Below, piece by piece: positions 46,401-56,981 of a DNA stretch of 64,000 nt. This DNA is from Salvator merianae (Eukaryota > Chordata > Lepidosauria > Squamata > Teiidae): assembly GCA_003586115.2 (NCBI GenBank), contig QVOM02000034.1, positions 114,026,635 to 114,090,634 on the forward strand, written 5' to 3'. Positions within the stretch are counted from its first letter, which is position 1. Each line of letters opens with the position of its first letter. The position numbers and the translations under genes are program-made. The notes under the pieces were generated by a model, which had not been told where the DNA came from, searched no databases, and saw nothing but the letters and a program-made list of their open reading frames with translations.

Positions 46401-46690
46401 CATGCACATGTCTAGGGCTCAATTCAGCTACCCCTTTCCCGTTCTGCTGCTGTTGCCACTGTGCTTGGCAATCAAGTTTCAGGAGCCTGGGCTGAGGCAG
46501 CTCTTGCCATCCTCTGCCTAATGCCCTCCACGTTATTGATGCTGTCAGGCATGATAAGCAAACTGCTATCAATGCTGCTGTGTAGAGCAATGAAACATTG
46601 AGTCTGGACAACAGGAAGTATCAGAACATCAACAGGCTTGTCCAATTGGCAGTATGTACTGCCAAGTGGGTATAAAAAGGTCTGGATTCT

Positions 46691-46716
46691 ATATCTATAT
46701 CTATCTGTCTATCTAT

Positions 46717-46758
<42 letters not shown>
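46691..46758. repeat. Compound TATC / CA / TA microsatellite
   Basis: TATC units, then about ten CA, then about ten TA. Confidence 0.93.
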
Positions 46759-46799
46759 GTTGTTCTTCGTGTATTACTCTTTATTCATGATGGTAGAAT

Positions 46800-47042
46800 T
46801 TAAAGACATAGCTGTGTTAGTCTGGATCAGTAAGCAAGATCAGTCTGGATGAGTAAACAAGAGGTCTAGTGGCACCTTAGGGACTAACAGAGAGAAAGAA
46901 GTTGGTAGCATGAGGTATCATAGACTAAACCTACTGGGCTCAGTCTACAGAAGTTCATGCTACTGACTTCTTTCTCTCTGTTAGTCTCTAAAGTGTTACT
47001 AGATCCCCTTGCTTACTGATCTTGATTGATCTTGCTTATTTA
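46800..47042. mobile_element. Foldback element of the type common in reptile genomes
   Basis: Outer arms ATCAGTAAGCAAG (46827-46839) and CTTGCTTACTGAT (about 47010-47022) and long inner arms CTAACAGAGAGAAAGAAG / CTTCTTTCTCTCTGTTAG give a near-continuous inverted repeat of about 190 bp. The phrase AGCTGTGTTAGTCTGGATC then TAGTGGCACCTTAGGGACTAAC is one I recognise as a widespread sauropsid interspersed repeat, usually with a similar hairpin. Its transposon class is not certain to me. Confidence 0.7.
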
Positions 47043-48239
47043 TGACGTTTACTTTGGAATGAAGAAATGAGAGTTGAATTGGCTATATTTGGTACAGTTT
47101 TGACCTTTCCAACACAAATGCTCACCTCAAGTATCTTTTGAGATATCAGCAGCCCACACACTTTCAAACACTTGCTTGATATTCAATCAAAAAGACTCCA
47201 AACATGCTTGGGGGTGGGACAGAGAGAGAGAGAGAAAGAGAGATCAGATTCTCAAGATGTTGAATTCTATTCAAATACTACATCTAGAACTGTTTCAAAA
47301 GGTATATTTCATGAAATGTAGGACAGTGATTTCTGTGCATTTTTCCATCCATATAGTCTGTAGTTTGCAAGAGAGAGGGAGGTGAAAAAGGAAAAGCTGT
47401 ATATGAAATTTAAGGATCAGTCTCAAACTCTTCAATAAGTAATGGATAGTAATTAAGAATCAAGTGGTTTTATATAAATAAAAGTATGGGGCAGAATTTC
47501 TGTTTTTGTATCAAAGCAACTATTGAAAAACCACTGCATGTTGCTTTTCTTGTTCTTATCATCATCATCAGCAGCAGCAGTAGCAGCAGCAGCAGCATAG
47601 GTATATATAGTAAAACTCCTCATGAAGCTTTACTCCTCATGAAGCCCTGAACATTTAAATCTAAAGGATAGAAATGAACGTTTAGAAGGATAGATTATGC
47701 TACAGTATCACATATAAGAATTTTTATTGATTGAGTAATAATACACATGGTTAAAATAAGTCGGGAGGTCCTTGGGTAGGTTTCCTGCTCACTGAAGTAA
47801 TAGCCCCAAGTATCAATTCATGGGAATTTATCTTTCTTGAATTCTGCCCATTCTGTTTGAGGCGTAGGTACTTAATCTGGACAAACTTGGAGAAAAAAAA
47901 ATGCAACCCTCTTAGATATGTATGGGTTGGATCCCTACAAGAGGAGAAAGGTTTGGCATTTAAGGGCCAGAAGTTCCTATTTTCCAAAAGTAGAGTTAGT
48001 TTTGTTTTTTTCTTTTTCCTTGCAGAAGTACACAGGTTACAAGTTAGTAATATATGGGATAGTTCTCTGATTTCAGGAACACCACAAGGACAGGTTCTCT
48101 CCCTATATGGGAAAAGTCTGAACCTTCCTGCTTTTGCTATATATTCTGTTGAAAATGGGTGTGGGTGAAGATTCTTCTTAAGTAGAGGACCATATTTGAG
48201 TCTAGATATTTATCCTGGTGGAATAATTACTTATTTTGT
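47043..48239. other. Unassigned sequence, may include the LINE 3' end
   Basis: AGC/CAG and ATC triplet patch at about 47560-47597 and a short GA run at 47221-47242. The part from about 47750 on could be the 3' end of the minus-strand LINE next to it; this was not resolved. Confidence 0.45.
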
Positions 48240-49560
48240 GCTAGCCATTTGAGAGACTTGATGTTGGCTAGCTTAGCTATGTCATTCTGAGCACTGATGT
48301 CATTAAACCTTTATCTGAAAACGGCCTTTGTGGGCTTCCCTAGGATGTGGGAGAAGCCTGCATGATTGACACTTTGTGTGAGATGAGTATGCCACAAAGA
48401 GCCCATTATTGATCTTGTTAATTCTTCCAGGCACATTTTAGGTATTCTGTTGGGGGGCATTGATTCTCTACACCAGTCACAAAGATTTTAATTTCAGTAT
48501 AGGTATGGGTGGAATGGATGCCAAGTCTATCTCTTATAGCAGCAGGAGCTATTGTTTTGTCCATGCAAAGGATTTATTTCAAAAAGTGGAATTGAGCTTA
48601 CTCCAGCATGTCAATATTTGAGTAATCCCAGATCTCAGCACCATGTCTCAGCATCAGTATTGTTTTGGCTTTGTATACATTGAGGATGGGGCTAAGTGTG
48701 TTTGGGAATCTGTAGTTAGATAGATGGTTAAGTGAGTTGAACCCTGTTGAAGCTCACTGCAAGAAATTCCTAATTTGTAAGGACCAAGAGTTGGTTTCTG
48801 AGAATACAACTTCAAAATATTGATAAGATTTGACTTGTTCCATTCTTGCTCTCTCTAGAAGCCAGTTGTGTCTGAGCCTTTTTCCCAGATACTATCATTT
48901 TGGATTTGGTATTGTTGATGGTTTGCCCTAGTATAGGAATTAAGTGTTCAGAAGTCTTCTTAGCCCCGTTAAAGTGAACATTAGGTATAAGTCATCCACG
49001 TATAGTCATTCACATGCTTGTCTAAGACCTAGGCACATGAACATCAGGGGCCTGCAAGTATTTAGGAAGGTCATTGACATTCAGGTTAAACAAAACAGAT
49101 GCTAGAATGCAACCCTTCTTGACTTTCTTGAAGGTGGGAATTTCTCTTGTCAGCAAACTAAACACCTGTGCAAATCTTGACTGTTGTGACCATGTAAAGA
49201 GACTTAATTAGGGGTATCAGACCAGGTTCCATATTCTGTGACTAGGTTCCATATTCTCTTAGATCTAAGGCCATCCCTATATCTATGAAGGCAGTTAAGA
49301 GTTGTTCCCCCTTATCTGCATATTTGCAAACCATATGTTGAAGGACAGAGCAATTATTTGTTGTGGATGGTCCAGATCGAATTCTTGATTGTTTTTCTGC
49401 TAGGATGGACTTGTCACTTGTCCAAGTTTCCACTCTAATAAGTAGGTATCTAGCATAAAGTTTGGCAACAATGTATATGAAACTTATTGGCATATAGTTC
49501 CTAGTGTCCCATCTGTCTCCTTTTTTGAAGATGGGAACTCTTATTGACAAGTTCCAGTCA
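48240..49560 (-). pseudogene. Decayed LINE reverse transcriptase (second LINE family)
   Basis: Read on the minus strand from about 49560 down: VPIFKKGDRWDTRNYMPISF, then VAKLYARYLL, ILAEKQSRIRSGPSTTNN, LLTAFIDI (motif A), then in a shifted frame GCILASVLFNLNVNDLPKYL (motif B region; families have G-C-x-L-A-P), then PILNVYKAKTILMLRHGAEI and WDYSNIDMLE of the thumb/C-terminal region. Many stops and shifts. Endonuclease text is absent or beyond recognition. Motifs differ from L2 and CR1 and suggest an R4/Dong- or RTE-like clade; uncertain. Confidence 0.7.
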
Positions 49561-49689
49561 GTGGGTTTGCATCCAGAATTATTGATGAGTATTGCATATA
49601 GTTAGAACTTGCAAGCATCCATTTCTGTTTCATACATCTGCTTTATTCCATAAATTCATTAGATGCTCCAGAAGCTGCATTCAGGGACA

Positions 49690-49751
49690 GAAGGAAGGAA
49701 GGAAGGAAGGAAGGAAGGAAGGAAGGAAGGAAGGAAGGAAGGAAGGAAGGA

Positions 49752-49815
<64 letters not shown>

Positions 49816-49832
49816 GAAAGAAAGAAAGAAAA
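49690..49832 (+). repeat. GGAA then GAAA microsatellite
   Basis: About 15 GGAA units switch to about 20 GAAA units, all-purine over 140 bp. Long frames here (Lys/Glu/Arg on plus, Phe/Leu/Ser on minus) are artefacts of the repeat. Confidence 0.97.
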
Positions 49833-49938
49833 ATTATTTTGGTTAATATCTAAACTCCCCTCTGTAGCTTTGGTGATATTCTTTAACAGAACTGGCATGC
49901 ATTACTGAAACCTGGGTGAATGAATCAGGTGAGGACTA

Positions 49939-50183
49939 GGACCTTTCTGCACATAACATTAATCACAATTAGGGGCCCTTGTAATCAGCTTCTGGGCTTC
50001 ACTGATCTTTGTGTTAGTGCACATATATGAGGCCCCACCCTCCACTAGTATGTTCCATCCATGCAGGATGGAGCATGGTCCTGACCAGGAAAGCCCTGTT
50101 CAGGATTACCAATAGACCTGCTTAAACTGGTCTACTGTCAGATCAGCAAACTCAGGTTCTGAATACAGAGGTGTGCAGAAGGC
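49939..50183 (+). mobile_element. Possible MITE, weak ends
   Basis: Left GGACCTTTCTGCACATAAC, right GAGGTGTGCAGAAGGC. Interior CTCCACTAGTATGTTCCATCC and CAGGATGGAG resemble 37245-37400, and AAACTGGTCTAC resembles group B. No target duplication seen. Confidence 0.45.
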
Positions 50184-50339
50184 ATATCTCCTGTGCTTGG
50201 GACTATTGCAGTTTGGACCACAGAGAGGTGAGTAAAGAAAGTGTCCTAGTCTCTCCAGTTTTGTCCTTTGGTATATTCAGTGCAGCACTGTTCCAGACCA
50301 GTGAGGAGGGGATGGGGGTAGCTGTGGTCTATAAGACAT

Positions 50340-51165
50340 CCATCTTAGAGTGAATATTAAGCCTACTGTGTAGTCATGGCAGTGACAAAAATCAACCTGA
50401 AATCAAACCTGAGAGTGCAAGGGAGGTGGCCATGTAACATCTGGCATGACAAATTTGCAGAGTATTTTAAGGGCAAAGTTGTTCAGATTCACAGGAGATT
50501 GGATGCCATTCTCCAAGGGAAGTGCCCAGAGAACCATCTGGTCCAGTTATTTTGGAGCTGTTTCAATTACTGTGGCCTGAGGATATGAACAAGCTGCTGC
50601 TGAGGTTCAGCCCACCACATGACTTCTCTATCCCAGCCCTTCTTTACTGATAAAAGCTAGCTGACAGAGCATGACTGGGTGGGTCCAGGGAATAGTAAAT
50701 ATCTCTTTGACAACTTCAGTGCCCCCTGCTAGTTCTTAAAGAAGTGGTGGTGAGCTTCCTTCTTAAGAGATCTTCCCTGGATCCAGAAGATTTAAACTAT
50801 TAGCTGGTGTGTAACATACATTTTTGGATAAGGTATTGGAGGGGTTGTGGTTGTTCAACAGCAGTCATGCTTGGAAGAAGCTTATGTTTTAGACTTTGTC
50901 CAATTTGACTTCAAGCCCAGTCATGGCACTAAGACAACCCTGGTCACCCTGGTTGATGACCTTCTCCAAGAGAAAGACAGGAAGAGTGCAACACTGATGG
51001 TTCTCATGGATCTCTTAGCAGCTTTTGATACAATTGAGCTTAATTTCCTTTGGAAATGCTACAGAGTTTGGGAGTTAGAGGCACTACATTGTGATGTTTT
51101 TACTTCTGTCTCCATGGCTGATGTCAGAAAGTGGTTGTGGGAGATTCTTGCTTAGATTCCTGTGA
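50340..51165 (+). pseudogene. Old L2-like LINE reverse transcriptase relic
   Basis: Fragments in order: FAEYFKGKVVQIHRRLDAIL (around 50451), a decayed region, then FVQFDFKPSHGTKTTLVTLV and LMVLMDLLAAFDTIELNFLW (50895-51060). The latter align with QSGFRPGYSTETALVALI and ILVLLVLSAAFDTIDHGILL of the copy at 1-1893. Here the motif A aspartate is retained (MDLLAAFD) although the copy is far more decayed. Motifs B and C were not found; sequence similarity fades after about 51160. Confidence 0.75.
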
Positions 51166-51419
51166 ACTCACCTTCAGAGGTTGATCTGGCACCATTTTCT
51201 CTCTAGGGCCAATTTCAACACCACATTCCTGCATACAAAGTGTTCCATGTCCACCTGGTAGACCAGTGTGCAATGTGAGCAAGCCTTTCTCTTGGGGTTC
51301 TTGGCCCTGTCAAGAACCCCAGTGTGGATCCTGCATATGATGCCCATTGGACTATATCATTCCCTTTAGACACCACCTTAGTGACTTTGGGCGGGTGTAT
51401 TTCTGTGACAAGATAGCAT

Positions 51420-51600
51420 TCATTCATTCATTCATTCATTCATTCATTCATTCATTCATAACATTTGTGTCCTGTCCTTCACCTGGAGGTCCCAAGGCAA
51501 ATCACAGAATATGATAAAACACCAAACATTAAAACATTTCTAAAATATAACCCTCCCTCCCTCCCTTCCTCCCTCCCTCCATCCATCCCTCCATCCCACA
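51420..51600 (-). repeat. TTCA repeat, LINE/SINE 3' fragment and CCCT/CCAT run
   Basis: TTCA units (51419-51459), then ACATTTGTGTCCTGTCCTTC and ACCTGGAGGTCCC, which on the minus strand is a non-LTR 3' block with a TGAA tail; then a CCTCCCT/CATC pyrimidine-rich run at 51550-51597. Confidence 0.55.
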
Positions 51601-52663
51601 CTGGCAGGATTACATTCAGAGGAAACTTTGGCCTCTGGTTTTATATACCAATTTCTAGAACCTTGTGCCTTCAACCATAATAATGTAGTAAAGGCAGTAC
51701 GTGTGGAGTAGGAAACCAAAGGATACAAATTTGGCAATCAGAATCCAAAGCAATAAATGTGAAGCTTCCCACCTTTCTAAATAGTGTGTGTGGGGGGGGA
51801 GGGGTTCAATTTCAAATACAAAGAATACACAAAATGAGGAAAACGTCAAATATTACAAAATAAACATTTCTTTTTTTAAAAAAAGATCTTTCTTCCTATT
51901 GTGGTTCTGTTTTCCACCATTAGACAGTCTCCATCAATCCTATCCCCTAGAAGTTTCTGCCCTTGCAATAAATTAAGTCTGGTATTTAATAATTTCTACT
52001 TAGCTAATTCTTTCTGTGTGTTTTTTTTTTTTCTCCTAGACCTAATAATGCTTAACTTTTTTTCCCCAGCCCTGCTTGCACAAATGTCGTATATAAATGC
52101 AACCATTATTGCAACTGGTACGAGGCTGCCTAGCATTTTGTGGGATGAGAACTCCATAGGGTTCAAGGATCACTCTGAAACCAGCTGTTTGATTGTGTGC
52201 CTAATAAGGACAAAGACATTTTCCAAATGATGATGGGAGCAAACATCTTAAAACTGGAGGTGTTGTTCTTGTCCCAGGAGAGAAGCACATGACATCCACA
52301 CACCCCACACCTTGCACCTCCTTCTACAAAGCTGGAAACTTCCAAAGCTTGGATAGCCTTCTGTTGGAAATGGCCATTTTCAGGAAGATGGCTAAGTATA
52401 GTGGACAAGATAAGCCACTCACACTGTGCATCTGAGAGCAGTCAGTGCCCTCATAGTGCTTTTTCATGTTCTGCAAGGAAGGATTCCTTTGAGGGTACTT
52501 GTAGCTGGCAAATTCCCTCAGAGAGTGTGAGCCTCAGGTGTTTGGATTCTGTGTCCCTGGCTGCCTGTGTGGATGCTGCCAAAGATTGTATCTTAATTTC
52601 TTTAACTTTTTGCATGACATGTGATAGCTAATAAAGCTATTTTGCATCTTTCCAGCCTTATTT
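51601..52663. other. Unassigned sequence, no gene seen
   Basis: G run at about 51789-51800 and T run at about 52020-52032. Short open frames only. Confidence 0.55.
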
Positions 52664-53850
52664 CATAGAATCATAGAATCATAGGGTTGGAAGGGACCTC
52701 CAGGGTCATCGAGTCCAACCCCCTGCTCAATGCAGGATTCACTAAAGCATCCCAGACAGATATCCATCCAGCCTCTCCTTGAAGAGCTCCAGTGAAGGAG
52801 AGCCTACCACCTCCTGTGGCAACCTGTTCCAGTGACTGATTGCCCTTATGGTCAGAAAGTTTTTCCTAATATCTAGCCTGTATCTACTCCCTTGAAGTTT
52901 CATCCCATTGTTTCTAGTCCTTCCTTCTTGTGCAACTGAGAATAGGGCCAATCCTTCTGCACTGTGACAGCCCTTCAGATACTTGAAAACAGCTATCATA
53001 TCTCCTCTCAGTCTTCTCTTCTGCAGGCTAAACATCCCTAGGTCCTTTAACCATTCCTCGTAGGACATGGTTAGCAGACTGCTCACCATTTTGGTCACCC
53101 TTCTCTGAACTTGTTCCAGTTTGTCAATGTCCCTTTTAAACTGGGGCGCCCAGAACTGGACACAATACTCCAGATGAGGTCTGACCAAGGAAGAGTAAAG
53201 TGGGACAATTACTTCTTGTGATCTAGACTCTATACTCCTCTTGATACAGCCCAGGATGGTGTTTGCCTTTTTTGCAGCTGCATCACACTGTTGACTCATG
53301 TTTAATCTGTGATCTACTAGTACACCCAGATCCTTTTCACATGTGCTGCTGCTCAGCGAGATTCCTCCCATTTTGTATTGGATATAGTCATTTTTCTTAC
53401 CTAGATGTAAAACTTTGCATTTCTCCCTGTTAAATGTCATTCTGTTAATTTCAGCCCACTGTTCAAGCTTGTCCAAATCCTTTTGAATCCTCTCCTTCTC
53501 CTCCCTAGTGTTAGCAACCCCTCCTAGCTTTGTGTCATCTGCAAATTTGATCAGCGTCCCCTCGACACCTTCATCCAGATCGTTTATAAAAATGTTGAAC
53601 AGCAATGGGCCCAAGACAGAGCCTTTTGGTACCCCACTCGAGACAGCCTTCCAATCGGATGTGAAGCCATTTATGACCCCTCTTTGAGTACGATCACTAA
53701 GCCAGTTATGAATCCACCTAACAGTTGTCCTGTGAATCCCATATTTGATCATTTTTTCAATAAGTATAGTATGAGACACCTTGTCAAATGCTTTGCTAAA
53801 GTCAAGATATACTATGTCCACAGCCTTTCCTTGATCGATCCATCCAGTTT
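52664..53850 (-). mobile_element. CR1 LINE, 5'-truncated, recent
   Basis: The 3' terminus on the minus strand is the CR1-diagnostic tandem ATTCTATG (plus strand CATAGAATCATAGAATCATA at 52664), preceded by the conserved GGTTGGACTCGATGACC and AGGTCCCTTCCAACCC text. The coding part starts in the middle of the reverse transcriptase (around DQGKAVDIVYLDF), so the left half of ORF2 with the endonuclease and all of ORF1 are missing, as usual for target-primed insertions. Its uninterrupted frame makes it the freshest LINE here. Confidence 0.95.
52742..53821 (-). CDS. CR1 reverse transcriptase, C-terminal 359 codons, uninterrupted
   Basis: Residues 5-13 YLDFSKAFD (motif A with catalytic Asp), 63-80 GVPKGSVLGPLLFNIFIN (motif B), 93-96 FADD (motif C with the catalytic Asp pair), then thumb and CR1 C-terminal text (RPHLEYC, LEQVQRRVTKM, HWNRLPQEVV). 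It ends at a TAG about 80 bp before the ATTCTATG terminus, as in canonical CR1. The first Met is an internal residue; coding sequence continues upstream (G-W-I-D-Q-G-K-A-V) to the truncation. Full-length CR1 ORF2 also has an N-terminal endonuclease domain, absent here. No promoter is visible, so expression is unlikely unless captured by a host transcript. Confidence 0.9.
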   Translation of the reverse strand: MDIVYLDFSKAFDKVSHTILIEKMIKYGIHRTTVRWIHNWLSDRTQRGVINGFTSDWKAVSSGVPKGSVLGPLLFNIFINDLDEGVEGTLIKFADDTKLGGVANTREEKERIQKDLDKLEQWAEINRMTFNREKCKVLHLGKKNDYIQYKMGGISLSSSTCEKDLGVLVDHRLNMSQQCDAAAKKANTILGCIKRSIESRSQEVIVPLYSSLVRPHLEYCVQFWAPQFKRDIDKLEQVQRRVTKMVSSLLTMSYEEWLKDLGMFSLQKRRLRGDMIAVFKYLKGCHSAEGLALFSVAQEGRTRNNGMKLQGSRYRLDIRKNFLTIRAISHWNRLPQEVVGSPSLELFKERLDGYLSGML

Positions 53851-55010
53851 GGTTGAACCGATTAGGATAGCTGCAGATACTGAGAATGTGTTTAAATATA
53901 TTTTTATATGCTCTGATTAAATATCAATTAATAAAATAGAATTCTGCATTAATTGACAGACTTTGGATCCCATGACTGTCAAATATAAATACCAAATACT
54001 GTACTCCCTGAATCATTTAATAGGAACCATCCATACTATTTTCAGAAAACAGGAGATTCATTCATTCATTCATTCATTCATTCATTCACTCTTTTATTTA
54101 TATGAGTAGTAGGAATGTTGCTATATGTTTCAGTGGCTCAAACCTTTGCAATTTTATATTTTATAATTAGTTTATTAAAAATAAATAAATAAAGAGGAGT
54201 AGACATGTTTCACTTCCCATATTCCCACAGTTTCAGACCCCCCTCCAAATTTCAGTATAAAATGCTTATTCTGAAGAAAGAATCCCTATGTTTTAATTGT
54301 TAAAAATTATTAACCTGTATATTTTAAGGAACCATATACACAAATTATGTACAATTTAACTTTACAGTTTTGTTGTAGGTGATGTTGATGGTTGTTATGC
54401 TTCACAATTGGCAGTGATAAATCTTCTAGGCAGTAAACACTTGGCAGCTTACCAGGCAGACAACTGTGATGGTCAGCCTTACAGTGATACAGCAGGAGTA
54501 AAGATAGCAGCTAACATGATACAAAGTCTTTGAGTCTGTTCCAAGCCAAACCAGGAATGTAGCACAAAGAATATAGAAGCTCAAGCTGCTTATGAAAATT
54601 GCTAGCAGTAATGGACAAATGCACAGCTGGCCTAATTACATCAGTCATGCCTCTGCTTTCTCTTATTTGCAGTCTTACATTCCAAAATATTCTGCCTTCA
54701 TCTTTCAGCAGCTAGGTTAGTTTCCATTCCCTCATCTTCCTCCCTCTACTGAGGTCTCATAGTATCTCAGAGGCACTGGCTGGGGATAGCCCATGACCAT
54801 GACCATGACCATGACCATGTTCTTCTTCAGCTATCTAGCTAGGGATGGGACCAGACAGTGATCTTTTCAGTCATCCCTTTAAGAAAAAGTGTCTTATCCC
54901 CAGACACACAAAAAGCCTAAAAACATACTGTATATGAATATTTGACTAAGAACCTACTATGTCTTATCTATATTTACTTCCAAGCCAGGCAACACTTACA
55001 CTATGAGTTT
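53851..55010. other. Unassigned sequence with small tandem repeats
   Basis: ATTC microsatellite at 54057-54087, an AAAT run at about 54178-54193, and four-plus units of CCATGA at 54791-54819. No gene supported. Confidence 0.6.
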
Positions 55011-55573
55011 GGGCATTTTCGCACTTACCGTAGCAGGCTTCAGGCCAGTGAAGTTGAAGACAGGCAGGTGCTATACGCACTTGCCAGCAATAGAAACGAC
55101 TGCAAGCTGACCAGCAGAAGGACCAGTGCAATGGGAATCCACTAGGCAAGAAGTGATGTCATGAATCATAGATGCACAAATGCAAACACAGAGCTATTAA
55201 TCTGAAACATAGAGCTACTACTTCAAAGTTAGACCAGCTCCTTTTGGAGCTGTCTTTGAAATGGCAGCTGGGGTGCAAAGCTGAAAGGGCAAACCGGGTT
55301 GCGAAGCAGCGGATGGCACCTGTGTGGCCCCGCCAGCCCCTCCCCACTGCCATTTTGAACCAGGAAATAGTGCAAATGCACCTCCCCCCATCCGCGCTTG
55401 ATCGTGCAGGTCGGAACCAGGACAGCAAATTACTTGTCCAGCCTTCCCCAGCTTCAGGTGAGCATCAGGTGCACCTCGGTGCAATTCAGGATTGCCGGGG
55501 CTATTAATGAATGCAGATGCACCTGAGTAGTGAGAGAAGATGAACATTCTTCTTGCTAAGTGCGAAAACGGCC
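55011..55573 (+). mobile_element. MITE-like DNA transposon, group A
   Basis: Ends GGGCATTTTCGCACTTACC and GCTAAGTGCGAAAACGGCC are inverted repeats around about 560 bp. Group A order is kept: TGCCATTTTGAACC, AGTGCAAATGCACC, GCTTGATCGTGCAGGTCGG, TTCAGGTGAGCATCAGGTG. The 21-bp array is missing. Flanks AGTTT/TTAGT show no duplication. Open frames to 121 codons are not transposase. Confidence 0.83.
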
Positions 55574-56949
55574 TTAGTCTCACTGATTGACTTACTGATC
55601 ATCAGCAATTCTTTGCTTATGCAGTTTCCTGTCCAACCTGGCTTAAAGACAGAAAAACATTCAGAGCTATGACAATCCAAATATTGAAGAGGTATCCTTT
55701 CTGAGGTTTCAAGATGAGGGTTTTTTTTTTATTAATTAAAAAATTAAATTTGGAAATTTAATTACATTTTTTTTTCTTTTTTTAGTTAGTAAAGGTTTCA
55801 AGATGAGGTAAGGCAAATGCAGCGGGGGAAACGTCTATTATTAGAGACTCACACTGAGACAGAGGATACCTCTTTAAATGGTCTGGGTATTTTGACTGAA
55901 GAATTATAGGCAAGGTGTCCTCCTTGTCCTCATCTTCTGAGTTATCCATGTCAGATGATGATAGTGAAGTCTATATTTATTTAAAAAATCTTTCCTCAGC
56001 CATAGAAAATGGTCCATGACTCATCTGATACAGGTACACAGTCAAAATAGACTGTTCTATCCACTCCTATGTGTCTACTTTTAATATGAATTTTACCATG
56101 TTTGGATTGTTGCACACTTAAAATAATAAAAAACCTAGTGCGTAACTAAAGCTTCAATCATTATATTAATAATGGAAGTGCAGATAGAGCTATTTCATAC
56201 TAAATATTGAATTCCCCCGAGTTACTCTAGTTGTACTGCAGAAAGATGCTATATTTTGGGGAAAAGCAAAGAACTAGCTGAAATCCTTCTTTATCTCTAT
56301 ATGTGGAATTTTAAAAAAGTATTTGTGGCATTTAGGACTACATTATTTAAATTGCAGCATCCAAATAAAGCTTGGTTAATTCCATAACATCAAAGTAAAT
56401 TGTTTTGGAAGAATGACAGAAATGGATTCTCTTCCATGCTTAAGTCAGCAAATAGAACTTTACAAACATACCTTTTTTTTCTTCTGAAGAATAATCATCA
56501 CTGAAAATAAATCCAAGAACAAAGTATCTTACTGAACAATACTGAAAGTGCAACAGTATAAGCTTTGATGATAAGCAAGAGTCTTTAAATGCTATTACTT
56601 GTGTATGAAGGCCACATATTATCATTGTTTACAGAGCTCTATTGGGCTCTAAAAATACAAAACATTCTTTCAGTGGGATTACATGAATAAGGGTACCTTT
56701 GGTACCTCAGTTCTTAAGAATTAAAGTATGATGTCGGGCACTTGTCTGGACATGCTGGTAAGAAGCAAGGAAATTTAATCTGCTTTATCTGACAGCTGCA
56801 GGTTGATGCCTTCAAACAGGAACTGAGGATAGCCATCAAACTAAAAGCATGGAGGGAATCCTAGTCCTGAAGAAGGGTTATTCATTGAGGCAAGATAGAT
56901 GTGCTTTTTCCATTTTTCCCTTATCTCTTTATGTCTTACATGTGAGCAT

Positions 56950-56981
<32 letters not shown>

